Source of the DNA: Streptomyces cinnamoneus
Lineage (GTDB): Bacteria; Actinomycetota; Actinomycetes; Streptomycetales; Streptomycetaceae
Assembly (NCBI RefSeq): GCF_002939475.1
Contig: NZ_PKFQ01000001.1
Location: forward strand, 310,001-374,000
Direction of reading: 5' to 3'
DNA: 64,000 bases
The translations under genes were made by a program, and so were the position numbers. Positions 43,630-56,688 of this stretch are shown here, piece by piece; position 1 is the first letter of the stretch; every line of letters starts with the position of its first letter. The notes under the pieces were generated by a model, which made no database searches, was not told the origin of the DNA, and saw only the letters and a program-made list of their open reading frames with translations.

Positions 43630-44061
43630 TCACTCGGCGCTGATCACCAGGGCGTAGTCGCCCAGACCGAGCAGGCGCTGCCCCGGGACGGCTCCCAGGG
43701 TGGTGTGGACGGTCCGGACGCGCCCGGTCGTGGGGTCGAAGGCGATGTCCTCGACCGTCCCGTGGTCGTCACCGAGCTCGGTCAGGACGCGGCTGCCCAG
43801 GGCCTCCCGGTGCGGCGGGGCCGCGGCGTCGGCGGTTTCGGCCGCCGGGAGGGAGCGGACCATGACCGCGTCGGGCCCGACGGCGTGGATCGTGCTCCAG
43901 GGCAGGACGTCATGGCCGCCCGCGGTCCGGCCCGAAAGGCGCACGTGGCTGACGCCCGCCGTGGAGGCGTCGATCGTCAGGGCCTCGACGGTGCCCACCT
44001 CGGCGGCCTCGCCGACGGTGATCACCTTCAGGCCCCGGGCCTGGGAGAGCAGCATCACCAT
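43630..44061 (-). CDS. PRC-barrel domain protein
   Basis: 143 residues, ATG 44061 behind GGAGGGAGG. Two PRC-barrel-like beta units: residues about 5-70 (GTVEALTIDAST, HDVLPWSTIHAVG) and 90-143 (LGSRVLTELGDDHGTVEDIAFD). PRC barrels occur in the photosynthetic reaction centre H subunit and the RNA-processing protein RimM, and as stand-alone domains that bind proteins. It overlaps the stop of the previous PRC gene, so the two are co-translated. Confidence 0.8.
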   Translation of the reverse strand: MVMLLSQARGLKVITVGEAAEVGTVEALTIDASTAGVSHVRLSGRTAGGHDVLPWSTIHAVGPDAVMVRSLPAAETADAAAPPHREALGSRVLTELGDDHGTVEDIAFDPTTGRVRTVHTTLGAVPGQRLLGLGDYALVISAE

Positions 44062-44654
44062 GTCCGTTCCCCTCCCTCCCGTACCGCCCCGGGCCGGGGG
44101 GCGGCCTGCCGGGCGAGGTACATCTCGACCTGGGTGGTGAAGCTGGGCAGTTCGTCGGCGACGAGGTGGCGGGGGGCGGCGGGGATCACCAGCGCCTGTC
44201 CGGAGACGGCCAGAACCTCTTCGCGGGGCACGAACACGCTGCGCCGGCGGGGGTCGAGGGGCTCCGCCGCGGCGATCCGGAAGCCGGCCATCCGCCCGCC
44301 GCGTTCGACGACCACGTCGAGGACGGTGCCCGCCTCGGCACCCGCGTCCGTCACCACCCGCACGCCCAGGACGTCACCCTGTGCGGCCTCGCCCGAGGCG
44401 ACGACCACACCGGCGGCCGCGAGCGCCTCCCGGCCGGGGATCATCACGGCCTGCCGGCCCAGCGCGTGCACCGAGGACCAGGGCAGGCTCTGCTTGAGGG
44501 GGCCCGCCAGCAGGCCGCGGCCGCTGAGGGTGAAGCCGGCGATCCGCCCGGCGGGGCTGTCGAAGACGGTGTCCTTGATCTGGGCGACGGCCTCCCCGCC
44601 GAGGGTGACGACCGGCCGTTTGGCCAACTCCGTGGCCAGCACGAGGGCGTTCAC
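44055..44654 (-). CDS. PRC-barrel domain protein (larger paralogue)
   Basis: 199 residues from GTG 44654, with GGGGGGAA upstream; longer frames lack this site. Two PRC-barrel units (VAQIKDTVFDSPAGRIAGF; EAGTVLDVVVERGGRMAGF) joined by a hydrophobic linker (LPWSSVHALGRQAVM), then a short Pro/Arg-rich tail. Its GTG overlaps the stop of a 48-codon membrane-peptide gene, and its stop overlaps the next PRC gene, so three genes form one translationally coupled operon. Confidence 0.8.
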   Translation of the reverse strand: MNALVLATELAKRPVVTLGGEAVAQIKDTVFDSPAGRIAGFTLSGRGLLAGPLKQSLPWSSVHALGRQAVMIPGREALAAAGVVVASGEAAQGDVLGVRVVTDAGAEAGTVLDVVVERGGRMAGFRIAAAEPLDPRRRSVFVPREEVLAVSGQALVIPAAPRHLVADELPSFTTQVEMYLARQAAPRPGAVREGGERTW

Positions 44655-44797
44655 CGCGTTCCCCCCTTGCCGAACCGTCGTCCGCGCTGCACCGCGATCA
44701 CCGTGCCGGCCCGCCTGCGGGCTTGTATGCCTGCCACCACGACGGCCGCCGCGAGCAGGCTCGCGACCACGATGACCAACCACCCCCACCAGACCAT
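44651..44797 (-). CDS. Small single-span membrane protein
   Basis: 48 residues, ATG 44797 preceded by AGGAGGTGG, the best ribosome site in the area. The protein starts MVWWGWLVIVV, has one membrane helix (about 5-24) and a basic cytoplasmic tail (ARRRAGTV, RGRRFGKGG). Its TGA overlaps the GTG of the PRC-barrel gene. Too short for routine gene finding, but site, coupling and composition make it convincing. It could anchor the PRC-barrel proteins at the membrane; that is inference. Confidence 0.75.
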   Translation of the reverse strand: MVWWGWLVIVVASLLAAAVVVAGIQARRRAGTVIAVQRGRRFGKGGTR

Positions 44798-44985
44798 CGT
44801 CCACCTCCTGGTCCGTCACCGGCCCGGTGCCGGCCGCTCCGGCCCGGTCCGTGACACCCCGTATGCCCGCCGTTCCCGCTTCGATGCCACGGCCGGCGTG
44901 AACGCTCCGCCGTGCGCCGGCGGCCAGCACGCGCGCGCGTGGTGCAGGATCCGGTGACCGCCGTACCGGCGCTCCCCTGGCCGGT

Positions 44986-47472
44986 TCACACCACCTGGAT
45001 ACCGATGACGCAGGTGTCGTCGTCCGTGTCGGCCCTGCTGTGGGTGAGGACGTGCTCCAGCAGCTGTTCCACGCTCGGGGCCGACACCCGGGCGGTCGTC
45101 AGGAGGTGCGCCAGCGACTCGTGGACGGAACGGTCCCTCCGCTCGACCAGACCGTCCGTGTACATCAGCAGCACGTCGCCCTCGCGCAGCAGCAGCTCCC
45201 CCTCCTCACACATCGCTTCCCCGACGGCGCCCAGGAGCAGCCCGCCGAGCAGGGGCAGGGCGGTGGCCTGCCGGCCGCGGACCAGGACGGGCGGCAGGTG
45301 GCCGGCCCGGGCCCAGCGCAGGACGCGGGTCGCCGGGTCGTACAGTCCGCAGACGGCCGTCGCGGTGACGTGCTCGGTGAGGTGGTGGGCGACGGTGTTG
45401 AGCCAGGACAGCAGCTGTGCGGGGCTCGCACCGGTGACGGCGAGACCGCGCAGGGCGTTGCGCAGCACGACCATGCTCGTCGCCGCCTGGATGCCGTGGC
45501 CCGCGACGTCGCCGACGCACAGCAGGACCTGACGGGACGGCAGGACGACCGCGTCGTACCAGTCCCCTCCGACGAGGGAGTCCGACTCCGCCGGCCGGTA
45601 GCGGACAGCGACCTGGAGGCCGGGGACGTCGATCGGCGCCCGTGTCGGCGGCATGATGGCGTGTTGCAGCTGGAGGGCCAGCCGGTCGCGTTCGGCGGAC
45701 TGCTGCTCGGTGTGCGCGAGCTGGTCCCGGGTCGCGGCCAGGGCGACCTCGGTCCAGTGCTGGGCGGAGATGTCCTGGTACGCGCCGCGCACCGCGAGGA
45801 GGCGGTCCTCGGCGTCGAGAACGGGCTCGGCCACGACGCGGATGTGCCGGGTGACGCCGTCCGGGCGTTGCAGCCGGAACGAGCTGGAGGCGGGGCGGCG
45901 GTGGTGCGTCAGGGTCCGCAGGAAGCGGCCGATGGCGACGGAGTCGTCGGGGTGGGCGTGGCCGGCCAGTTCGCGCAGCGGGATGGGGGCGGCGGCGGGC
46001 GGCAGACCGTAGAGCGTGAAGAGCTGGCTGTTCCAGGTGATGTCCCCGGTGACGGTGTTCTCTTCGAAACCGCCGATGCGTCCGAGGCGCTGCGCGTGCT
46101 GCAACAGGCTCGCGAGCCGCGCCATCTCGTCCTCGATGCGCCAGATGAGCAGCACGCTGCCGCCGTGGCGGCTGATGCTCACGTCGGCGACGGCCTTCAG
46201 CGGCACCTGGTCGACCAGCGCGGTCAGGGGCATGCGCCGGGCGCGGAACGGCTCGCCGGTGGCGTGGACGCGTTCGACCTTCTCGAAGAGGTCGCTGTCG
46301 CCGGCGGCCATGGGGTATGCCTCCAGCAGCAGCACCCCTTCGACGGCGCTGCGGGGCCGCCCGGCCGGATCCACGAAGCAGCTGTTGGTGTGGTAGATCC
46401 GGAAGTCGGTGAGGACGCCTTCGGCGTCGACGCAGGGCAGCAGGACCAGGGCGGGGTCGTAGAGGCCGTCGGCCAGGTCCACCAGTTCGCCGAGGCTGGA
46501 CGGCGGCGCGCTCCCGGCCGTGGCGTGCCCCGTCCCGTTCGGGGAGCAGGTCTCCAGAGTGTGGGCGCACAGCTCGGCCAGGGCCTCGACCTGCCGCTCG
46601 ATCCGGGGCGGCTGCGGCGCCAGGGCGTGCGGCCAGCAGATCTCCAGGACGCCGTGGATGCGTCCGCCGGTCCCCGCGGGAACGACCACCCGGCCGCCCC
46701 GCGTGTGCTGGTGGCCGATGGAGGGGACACCGGCCCGCGGGAAGGAGGGGAACCACACGGTCCTGCGTTCGGCGAGGGCCTGCCGGGCGGCGGTGGCCAC
46801 CCCGGGCGGTACGTACCGCCAGCGCCCGGCCTCCCCGGTGGCGAACCCGGCGTGGCCGGCGAGGGTGAGCGAGCCGTCGGGGCCGACGGTCCAGACGGCC
46901 ACGGCCGTGGCGCCCAGGGGCGCCAGCGCGTGTTCCAGCAGGGACTCGGCGACGGCCTGGGTGTCGTCGGCGGCCAGGCTGGCGCTCTCCGCCGTGCGCA
47001 ACCGGACCGCGAGGGAGGTGCCGGAGACCTCTTCCCGCGCGGGGGAGGCGGCTCGTTCGACGAAGTCGCAGGCGGCCTCGGTCAGGCGGTCGCGGGCGGC
47101 TTCGTTGACGATGTCGGCGGCCAGTTCCAGCTGGGACAGTCCGGCCTGGCCGGCCAGGGCCGAGAGCTGCCGCGCCGCCTCGGCGGGGCTGCACTTGAGG
47201 CGCTCCACGAGGACGCCCTTGGCCAGCTCGACCAGGGCACGGCCGTCGGCCGCCGCGTGGGCGGCCGTCACCTGCCGGCGCAGCCGCTCCACCGTGGCGG
47301 CCAGCCGGCCGACCGAGGAGGGGGGATCGCCGTCGCCGTCCGCCGTCCTGCCGTCCTCACCCGTCCGCGACTGCGGGGGGACGGTGCCGCCGCGCGGGCG
47401 GCCGGCGGCCTTGCCGGGTCTCGGCCGGTCGTCGTCCGGGTCCGACGGGGAAGGCTGCTCACGAGTGCTCAC
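44986..47472 (-). CDS. ANTAR-GAF-PAS-SpoIIE (PP2C) phosphatase
   Basis: 828 residues, GTG 47472 with GAGGAG upstream. Order: a disordered acidic start; an ANTAR-like RNA-binding helical domain (about 55-120, LAKGVLVERLKCSPAEAARQ); GAF (about 155-310); a PAS-like unit (about 335-450); a PAS fold with PAC motif (about 455-575); and a C-terminal SpoIIE/PP2C Ser/Thr phosphatase (about 620-828, GGDWYDAV, GDVAGHG, YTDGLVERR). In this group the phosphatase usually acts on anti-anti-sigma factors. No kinase domain of the RsbW type is present in the protein. A poly-HAMP kinase gene is immediately upstream on the same strand. Confidence 0.88.
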   Translation of the reverse strand: MSTREQPSPSDPDDDRPRPGKAAGRPRGGTVPPQSRTGEDGRTADGDGDPPSSVGRLAATVERLRRQVTAAHAAADGRALVELAKGVLVERLKCSPAEAARQLSALAGQAGLSQLELAADIVNEAARDRLTEAACDFVERAASPAREEVSGTSLAVRLRTAESASLAADDTQAVAESLLEHALAPLGATAVAVWTVGPDGSLTLAGHAGFATGEAGRWRYVPPGVATAARQALAERRTVWFPSFPRAGVPSIGHQHTRGGRVVVPAGTGGRIHGVLEICWPHALAPQPPRIERQVEALAELCAHTLETCSPNGTGHATAGSAPPSSLGELVDLADGLYDPALVLLPCVDAEGVLTDFRIYHTNSCFVDPAGRPRSAVEGVLLLEAYPMAAGDSDLFEKVERVHATGEPFRARRMPLTALVDQVPLKAVADVSISRHGGSVLLIWRIEDEMARLASLLQHAQRLGRIGGFEENTVTGDITWNSQLFTLYGLPPAAAPIPLRELAGHAHPDDSVAIGRFLRTLTHHRRPASSSFRLQRPDGVTRHIRVVAEPVLDAEDRLLAVRGAYQDISAQHWTEVALAATRDQLAHTEQQSAERDRLALQLQHAIMPPTRAPIDVPGLQVAVRYRPAESDSLVGGDWYDAVVLPSRQVLLCVGDVAGHGIQAATSMVVLRNALRGLAVTGASPAQLLSWLNTVAHHLTEHVTATAVCGLYDPATRVLRWARAGHLPPVLVRGRQATALPLLGGLLLGAVGEAMCEEGELLLREGDVLLMYTDGLVERRDRSVHESLAHLLTTARVSAPSVEQLLEHVLTHSRADTDDDTCVIGIQVV

Positions 47473-47534
47473 GGTGTTGCTGACTCCTCGGTGAAGGGCA
47501 GGTGACGGCGCCTACGGCCAGGGCGTCGCCGGCG

Positions 47535-51830
<4,296 letters not shown>

Positions 51831-52184
51831 GTCCAACCTCGTTCCGCTCGGACGTCACAGGGATCACCGGAGGACCGCACAGACCCGGAAAGGACGGATG
51901 CTCAGGAAGACCCCGCTCCACTCTTTCGGCTTCACCACGTCGATTCAACGTCTCCGCATCGATCCGACTGCCGGCCCGGCTGCGCGCCACCTGCGATGCC
52001 ACCACGGGTGGCACGGTCAAATGCGGCGCAGAGCAACCTACTTGATCGTCACTCATCATCGCAGGCGACATCACTCCATCGGGCATATCCGCGAGGAAAA
52101 AGGTGACGCCGTCATGATGATCCTCACAGGGCGCCGCGAACGGGGCGGCGGTATTCCGGGGGTACGCCCCGCAGCCCCGGCGCG
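51831..52184. other. Upstream region of the poly-HAMP kinase
   Basis: 354 bases, less GC-rich than the genes around it. No gene seen. It should hold the promoter for the kinase-phosphatase pair; no clear -35/-10 pair could be assigned. Confidence 0.4.
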
Positions 52185-53237
52185 TCAGTCGGCGCGGCGC
52201 CGGTCCTTCTCCGTCCATTCGCGGGTGTCGCGAGGCTCGACGTACGGCTCCTTCCACTCGGGGTGGCCGCGGATGACGGCGCGCTCGCGCGCCATCTCCG
52301 CGTCGAACTCCAGGCCCAGCAGGATCGCCAGGTTGGTGACCCAGATCCACACCAGGAAGACGATCACACCGGCGAGGGTGCCGTAGGTCTTGTTGTACGA
52401 GGCGAAGTTGGCCACGTACACCGCGAAACCCGCGGAGGCGCCCAGCCAGATCACCAGGGCCAGGAAGCTGCCGGGGGTGATCCACCGGAATCCGTGCACC
52501 CTGACGTTCGGCGAGGCCCAGTAGAGGGTTGTGATCATGATGCTGACCAGGAGGACCAGCACGGGCCACTTGGCGATCGACCACACGGTCACGGCCGTGT
52601 CCCCGAGGCCGAGCGCGGCGCCGGCCTGCCGGGCGAGCCCCCCGGTGAAGACGACGATGAGCGCGCTGGCGCAGGCCATCAGTATCAGCAGCACCGTCAG
52701 GGCCAGCCGCAGGGGCGTGACCTTCCACACCGGACGGCCCTCGGCGACGTCGTAGACGGCGTTGGAAGCGCGGATGAACGCCGCGACGTACCCGGACGCC
52801 GACCACACGGCCGCCAGCAGGGCCACGACCGCGAGCAGGGAACCGGTGCCGGAGCCCCCGCGCAGCTGGCCCACCGCGTTGGTGAGCACGTCCCGCGCCG
52901 GCCCGGGCGCGAGGCGCCGGAGGTTGTCCGAGAGCCCGTTGACGGCCGACTCCCCCGCGACGCCCAGGAGGGCGACGAGGACCAGCAGGGCCGGGAACAG
53001 CGAGAGCACGGCGTAGTACGTGAGCGCCGCGGCCCGGTCGGTGAGCTCGTCGTCCCGGAACTCCCCCAGAGTGCGGCGCAGCACCGCCCGCCACGACTTC
53101 GTGGGCATGTCGGTCGGCTCGCGCGGCGCGTCCCCCGCCGCCTTCGGGACGGGGTCGCCTCCGCCTCCACCGCGACGGCTCTGACGGGGGTCACGGCCGG
53201 GATCGCCCCCCGGCCCGGGCTTCGGTGTCGGTGCCAT
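52185..53237 (-). CDS. YihY/BrkB-family membrane protein
   Basis: 350 residues, ATG 53237. After a Pro/Gly/Arg-rich cytoplasmic start (to about 45), six membrane segments follow, with the family motifs [36 protein letters not shown] and a late [19 protein letters not shown]. The tail is charged and ends in KDRRRAD. The YihY/BrkB (UPF0761) family was once called RNase BN but has no nuclease activity that I know of; transport or envelope roles are suspected. It stands alone on this strand, with the SLT-gene terminator behind it. Confidence 0.88.
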   Translation of the reverse strand: MAPTPKPGPGGDPGRDPRQSRRGGGGGDPVPKAAGDAPREPTDMPTKSWRAVLRRTLGEFRDDELTDRAAALTYYAVLSLFPALLVLVALLGVAGESAVNGLSDNLRRLAPGPARDVLTNAVGQLRGGSGTGSLLAVVALLAAVWSASGYVAAFIRASNAVYDVAEGRPVWKVTPLRLALTVLLILMACASALIVVFTGGLARQAGAALGLGDTAVTVWSIAKWPVLVLLVSIMITTLYWASPNVRVHGFRWITPGSFLALVIWLGASAGFAVYVANFASYNKTYGTLAGVIVFLVWIWVTNLAILLGLEFDAEMARERAVIRGHPEWKEPYVEPRDTREWTEKDRRRAD

Positions 53238-53337
53238 GTCCTGGCAGGTAACCGCCCGGGCCGCCGCGGAACCCTCCCCGGCGCCTTTTCGGCGTCCGCG
53301 TCACACCAACGGCGGGAGGACCCCTGGACGAGCGCGA

Positions 53338-53370
53338 GGGCGGCGGCACCCGGGTGGGGTGCCGCCGCCC
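53338..53370 (-). terminator. Terminator after SLT hydrolase copy 1
   Basis: Perfect 13-base stem (53338-53350 with 53358-53370) and a 7-base loop, 42 bases beyond the stop at 53412. A similar hairpin follows copy 2. Confidence 0.8.
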
Positions 53371-53394
53371 TTCGCAGCTGCCGGCTCTACTCGG

Positions 53395-54238
53395 CGATCA
53401 GTGGTGACTGATCAGTAGGCGGAGTTGACGTTGTCCATCGAGCCGTACTTGTCGGCCGCGTAGTTGCAGGACGCGGTGATGTTGGCGACCGGGTCCCAGA
53501 TGTCCCACGAGGTGCCCTCGACGTGATACGCCTTGAACGTCGGATCGATGATCTGCAGCAGACCCTTCGACGGCACACCGTTCACAGCATTGACGTCCCA
53601 GTCGTTGATCGCACGGGGGTTACCGGTCGACTCACGCATGACGTTGCGCTTGATGCCCTCGTAAGAGGCCGGAACGCCCTTGGCGTGCAGGATGTCCAGC
53701 GACTGGCGGATCCAGCCGTCCAGGTTGTCGGCGTACGCCTTCTTGGCGGGAGCGGCCGGCTTCGCGGCGGGCTTGGCCGCGGCAGGCTTCATGGGCTTGC
53801 GGGCCTCGGAACGGCTCGCGCGCTCCTGGTCGGCCTTGGCCTTCGCGTCGGCCTCGGCCTTCGCGGCAGCCTTCACCTTGGCGGCGGCCTCAGCCTTGGC
53901 CTTCGCCGCGGCGGCATCGGCGTACGTGCTCAGCTCGTCCTGCTGCGTCTCTCCAAAAGACTCCGCACTCCACGCCACCGGCTTCACCGCATGAGCATCA
54001 GCGGCAGAAGCAGTACCACCGGACACCGCGGCGAACACCACCGTGGCGGCAGCGGCCGCGGTCAGACCGGCGGCGGAGACCTTGTGAACCTTGGACAGAC
54101 GGGTATAGCCGGAGTGAGTGGAACGCATAACTGAGCTGAACCTCTTCCCATCGCGAAGTCGCAGTGGCCCGTAACGGCGCGAAAAAAGCGCCGTTTCTCT
54201 GTCGACGGCGCCGTGCGACCCCGCAATTGTTAGCGGCG
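53395..54238 (-). repeat. Near-identical duplication, copy 1 (partner 55085-55928)
   Basis: The two segments align without gaps at an offset of 1690 bases, covering the SLT gene and its leader with only scattered substitutions. Weaker similarity continues to about 54390/56075. Confidence 0.9.
53412..54128 (-). CDS. Secreted SLT-type lytic transglycosylase-like protein, copy 1
   Basis: 238 residues, ATG 54128. Signal peptide (cleavage near residue 42, TASAADA), an Ala/Lys-rich coiled segment (about 70-130), and a C-terminal transglycosylase SLT-like domain (about 135-238) with a Glu in VMRESTGNP, then GLLQIIDPTFKAYH and a single Cys near the end. It would cut peptidoglycan glycan strands during growth, germination or sporulation. 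It differs from copy 2 in four residues, all in the N-terminal and coiled parts (D/E, E/G, E/D, D/A), so the catalytic domains are identical. Expression is probably set by an attenuating leader. Confidence 0.88.
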   Translation of the reverse strand: MRSTHSGYTRLSKVHKVSAAGLTAAAAATVVFAAVSGGTASAADAHAVKPVAWSAESFGETQQDELSTYADAAAAKAKAEAAAKVKAAAKAEADAKAKADQERASRSEARKPMKPAAAKPAAKPAAPAKKAYADNLDGWIRQSLDILHAKGVPASYEGIKRNVMRESTGNPRAINDWDVNAVNGVPSKGLLQIIDPTFKAYHVEGTSWDIWDPVANITASCNYAADKYGSMDNVNSAY

Positions 54239-54390
54239 GAAAAACCCGTTGGCAAAGGTGTGACCTACTACCCCACGCCGTTCATAAGGCATGAACTCAC
54301 CCAAGCGTTCCCCGGCAGGCAGGGCACAAGGGAATCGCCTCATCACTAAAGAGGCCCTATAAGTGATGTGGGTCGCATGAGCGGCCTCAC
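54129..54390 (-). promoter_or_regulatory. Structured leader with transcription attenuator, SLT copy 1
   Basis: Reading leftwards, a 7-base stem (54205-54211 with 54188-54194) is followed directly by a run of six T, an intrinsic terminator about 55 bases before ATG 54128. The second arm can instead pair with 54174-54180 across that T run, giving a mutually exclusive hairpin (54173-54195). This is the layout of an attenuator. Upstream parts (CCGGGGAACGC, TTGGGTGAG, CCGCCGCTAACA) loosely recall the c-di-AMP (ydaO) riboswitch known upstream of Streptomyces cell-wall hydrolase genes, but the match is partial. It fills most of the 369-base divergent gap to ogt; the rest holds the ogt promoter. Confidence 0.68.
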
Positions 54391-54497
54391 ACCGCAGGCC
54401 CCGTACGCTCGCGCCGTGTGAGCGTGCGCACGCGGCAGGCCACGACCATGTCCGATCTCCGCCAGCCGGGGCGCGAGGCACACGGAAGACTGGGGAC

Positions 54498-55019
54498 ATG
54501 ACCACCCACATCCCGGCGTCACACCGCGTGCACACGGTGATCGACAGTCCCTACGGCGCCCTGACGCTCGTCGCCGAGGACGGCGGGCTCGCCGGCCTCT
54601 ACATGGAGCAGCAGCGCCACCGGCCGCCGGAGGAGAGCTTCGACGAGCGGGACTCGCGGCCGTTCGGCGAGGTGGAGGCACAGCTGGAGGAGTACTTCAG
54701 CGGACGCCGCACCGAGTTCGATCTCCCGCTGCGCCTGCGCGGCACGCCGTTCCAACGCACCGTATGGGAAGCGCTACTGGGCATCCCGTTCGGGAGCACC
54801 GTCTCCTACGGACAACTCGCCGCGACGATCGGGCGGCCCGCCGCCGCCCGGGCCGTGGGGCTGGCCAACGGCCGTAACCCCGTCGGCATCATCGTCCCCT
54901 GCCACCGGGTCCTGGGGTCCACGGGCGACCTCACCGGCTACGGCGGTGGGCTGGACCGCAAGCAGCGGCTGCTCGGCTTCGAGCGGCAGGGCGCACGGCA
55001 GCTCATGTTGCCGGCTTGA
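54498..55019 (+). CDS. ogt: Methylated-DNA-protein-cysteine methyltransferase
   Basis: 173 residues, ATG 54498. The active-site motif PCHRV and preceding NPVGIIV are intact, with the DNA-binding helix-turn-helix region VSYGQLAATIGRP and the arginine finger RAVG. It removes O6-alkyl groups from guanine by transfer to its own Cys. It lies between the two SLT copies and is transcribed against them; its stop converges on SLT copy 2 with a shared terminator. Confidence 0.93.
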   Translation: MTTHIPASHRVHTVIDSPYGALTLVAEDGGLAGLYMEQQRHRPPEESFDERDSRPFGEVEAQLEEYFSGRRTEFDLPLRLRGTPFQRTVWEALLGIPFGSTVSYGQLAATIGRPAAARAVGLANGRNPVGIIVPCHRVLGSTGDLTGYGGGLDRKQRLLGFERQGARQLMLPA

Positions 55020-55036
55020 GGGCGGCGCGAAAGGGC

Positions 55037-55063
55037 GGCGGCACCCCGGGCGGGGGTGCCGCC
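55037..55063. terminator. Bidirectional terminator between ogt and SLT copy 2
   Basis: Perfect 11-base stem (55037-55047 with 55053-55063) between convergent stops at 55019 and 55102. It is related in sequence to the hairpin after SLT copy 1. Confidence 0.78.
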
Positions 55064-55084
55064 ACCCTTCGCGGCTGCCAGGGT

Positions 55085-55928
55085 CGATCAGTGGTGACTG
55101 ATCAGTAGGCGGAGTTGACGTTGTCCATCGAGCCGTACTTGTCGGCCGCGTAGTTGCAGGACGCGGTGATGTTGGCGACCGGGTCCCAGATGTCCCACGA
55201 GGTGCCCTCGACGTGATACGCCTTGAACGTCGGATCGATGATCTGCAGCAGACCCTTCGACGGCACACCGTTCACAGCATTGACATCCCAGTCGTTGATC
55301 GCACGGGGGTTACCGGTCGACTCACGCATGACATTGCGCTTGATGCCCTCGTAAGAGGCCGGAACGCCCTTGGCGTGCAGGATGTCCAGCGACTGACGGA
55401 TCCAGCCGTCCAGATTGTCGGCGTACGCCTTCTTGGCGGGAGCGGCCGGCTTCGCGGCGGGCTTGGCCGCGGCAGGCTTCATGGGCTTGCGGGCCTCGGA
55501 ACGGCTGGCGCGCTCCTGGTCGGCCTTGGCCTTCGCGGCAGCATCGGCCTTCGCGGCAGCCTTCACCTTGGCGGCGGCCTCAGCCTTGGCCTTCGCCGCG
55601 GCGGCATCGGCGTACGTGCTCAGCTCGTCCTGCTGCGTCTCACCAAAAGACCCGGCACTCCACGCCACCGGCTTCACCGCATGAGCCTCAGCGGCAGAAG
55701 CCGTACCACCGGACACCGCGGCGAACACCACCGTGGCGGCAGCGGCCGCGGTCAGACCGGCGGCGGAGACCTTGTGAACCTTGGACAGACGGGTATAGCC
55801 GGAGTGAGTGGAACGCATAACTGAGCTGAACCTCTTCCCATCGCGAAGTCGCAGTGGCCCGTAACGGCGCGAAAAAAGCGCCGTTTCTCTGTCGACGGCG
55901 CCGTGCGACCCCGCAATTGCTAGCGGCA
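55085..55928 (-). repeat. Near-identical duplication, copy 2 (partner 53395-54238)
   Basis: Same orientation as copy 1, offset 1690 bases, with ogt caught between. Leader hairpins are unchanged while bases further upstream have diverged. Confidence 0.9.
55102..55818 (-). CDS. Secreted SLT-type lytic transglycosylase-like protein, copy 2
   Basis: 238 residues, ATG 55818. Same architecture as copy 1: signal peptide, Ala/Lys-rich coil, SLT-like catalytic domain identical at protein level. Synonymous changes (for example near 55285 and 55332) show that the copies are not fresh clones or have been kept alike by conversion. Its leader keeps both alternative hairpins, but the upstream half differs strongly from that of copy 1, so the two could respond to different inputs or promoters. 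Confidence 0.88.
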   Translation of the reverse strand: MRSTHSGYTRLSKVHKVSAAGLTAAAAATVVFAAVSGGTASAAEAHAVKPVAWSAGSFGETQQDELSTYADAAAAKAKAEAAAKVKAAAKADAAAKAKADQERASRSEARKPMKPAAAKPAAKPAAPAKKAYADNLDGWIRQSLDILHAKGVPASYEGIKRNVMRESTGNPRAINDWDVNAVNGVPSKGLLQIIDPTFKAYHVEGTSWDIWDPVANITASCNYAADKYGSMDNVNSAY

Positions 55929-56075
55929 GCGAAAACCCCCCGCAACGCTGTGACCTACTACCCCCACTCGTTCACCGCCCCGGGACCGATCCCCGCCCAC
56001 CCCGATTCCCACCCCCGTGGGGAACCGCCTCCCTACTAAAGAGGCCCCTCAGTGATCCGGGTCCCATGAGCGGCC
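55819..56075 (-). promoter_or_regulatory. Structured leader with transcription attenuator, SLT copy 2
   Basis: The terminator stem (55895-55901 with 55878-55884) plus T run, and the competing hairpin 55863-55885, are base-for-base those of copy 1. The upstream half contains GGGGTAGTAGGTCACA as in copy 1 within otherwise changed sequence. The remaining bases to 56130 hold no gene. Confidence 0.68.
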
Positions 56076-56130
56076 TCACATCGCGCGGGCCGTTCACTCA
56101 CTTACAGAAGTGCTGCCTCGCGCCCCGTAG

Positions 56131-56688
56131 TCAGCTTCCGGTAGCCCGACGACGCCGGTAATAGGCGACCGTGACAACTGCCAGGAGCGGGCCCCAGGCC
56201 AGCAGGGGCACGTAGCAGGCGGTCATGAGCCAGGCCGATCCGCCCTTGGGGGCGTCGTCCGCCGCCATCTCTCCCGACCATCCCCCGCAGGCCGCCATGG
56301 ACGTGATCACGGTGACCGCCGCCGCCCCCAGTGCCGCGGGGACGACCGCCGCGAGGACGGGGACCTTCCGGCCTCCGAGGAGCGGCACCCAGGGCGGCAC
56401 TCTCTCGCCCCAGGGCTGGACCAGGCCGAGCGTGAGCAGTCCCAGGCACTCGGCGAAGACGCTCAGCGCTATCAGGTTGAGTGACGTCCAGCCGGGAAAG
56501 TTGCTCTCGTGCAGTGGTGTGCCCTCGCCGAATCCGGACGGCATGCCGAAGGCGATGGCGCAGCGCCACAGGCCCGACGGCAGCAGGGACCAGGCGGCGG
56601 CATGCGCCGCCCATCGGATCGACCGGGGAACGGCCGGCCCCTGCGGTTCCGTGGCGGACTGCGAGCGGGCCGTCATCGTATGTGACAC
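56131..56688 (-). CDS. Hypothetical four-helix membrane protein
   Basis: 185 residues from GTG 56688, with AGGAAG upstream; an ATG at 56676 is the alternative. Four membrane segments (about 24-46, 68-90, 107-130, 152-175). The first extracytoplasmic loop holds FGEGTPLHESNFPGW and the second a conserved-looking MAACGGWSG. I do not recognise a family. The last part ends YYRRRRATGS, inside the cell by charge. It is 91 bases downstream of a secreted protein gene on the same strand and may be its partner. Confidence 0.62.
   Translation of the reverse strand: MSHTMTARSQSATEPQGPAVPRSIRWAAHAAAWSLLPSGLWRCAIAFGMPSGFGEGTPLHESNFPGWTSLNLIALSVFAECLGLLTLGLVQPWGERVPPWVPLLGGRKVPVLAAVVPAALGAAAVTVITSMAACGGWSGEMAADDAPKGGSAWLMTACYVPLLAWGPLLAVVTVAYYRRRRATGS

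Noticed and set aside
53395..55928. Transposon or integrated element carrying ogt
   Set aside because: The flanking repeats are direct copies of a gene with its leader, not inverted ends, and there is no transposase, integrase or target duplication.
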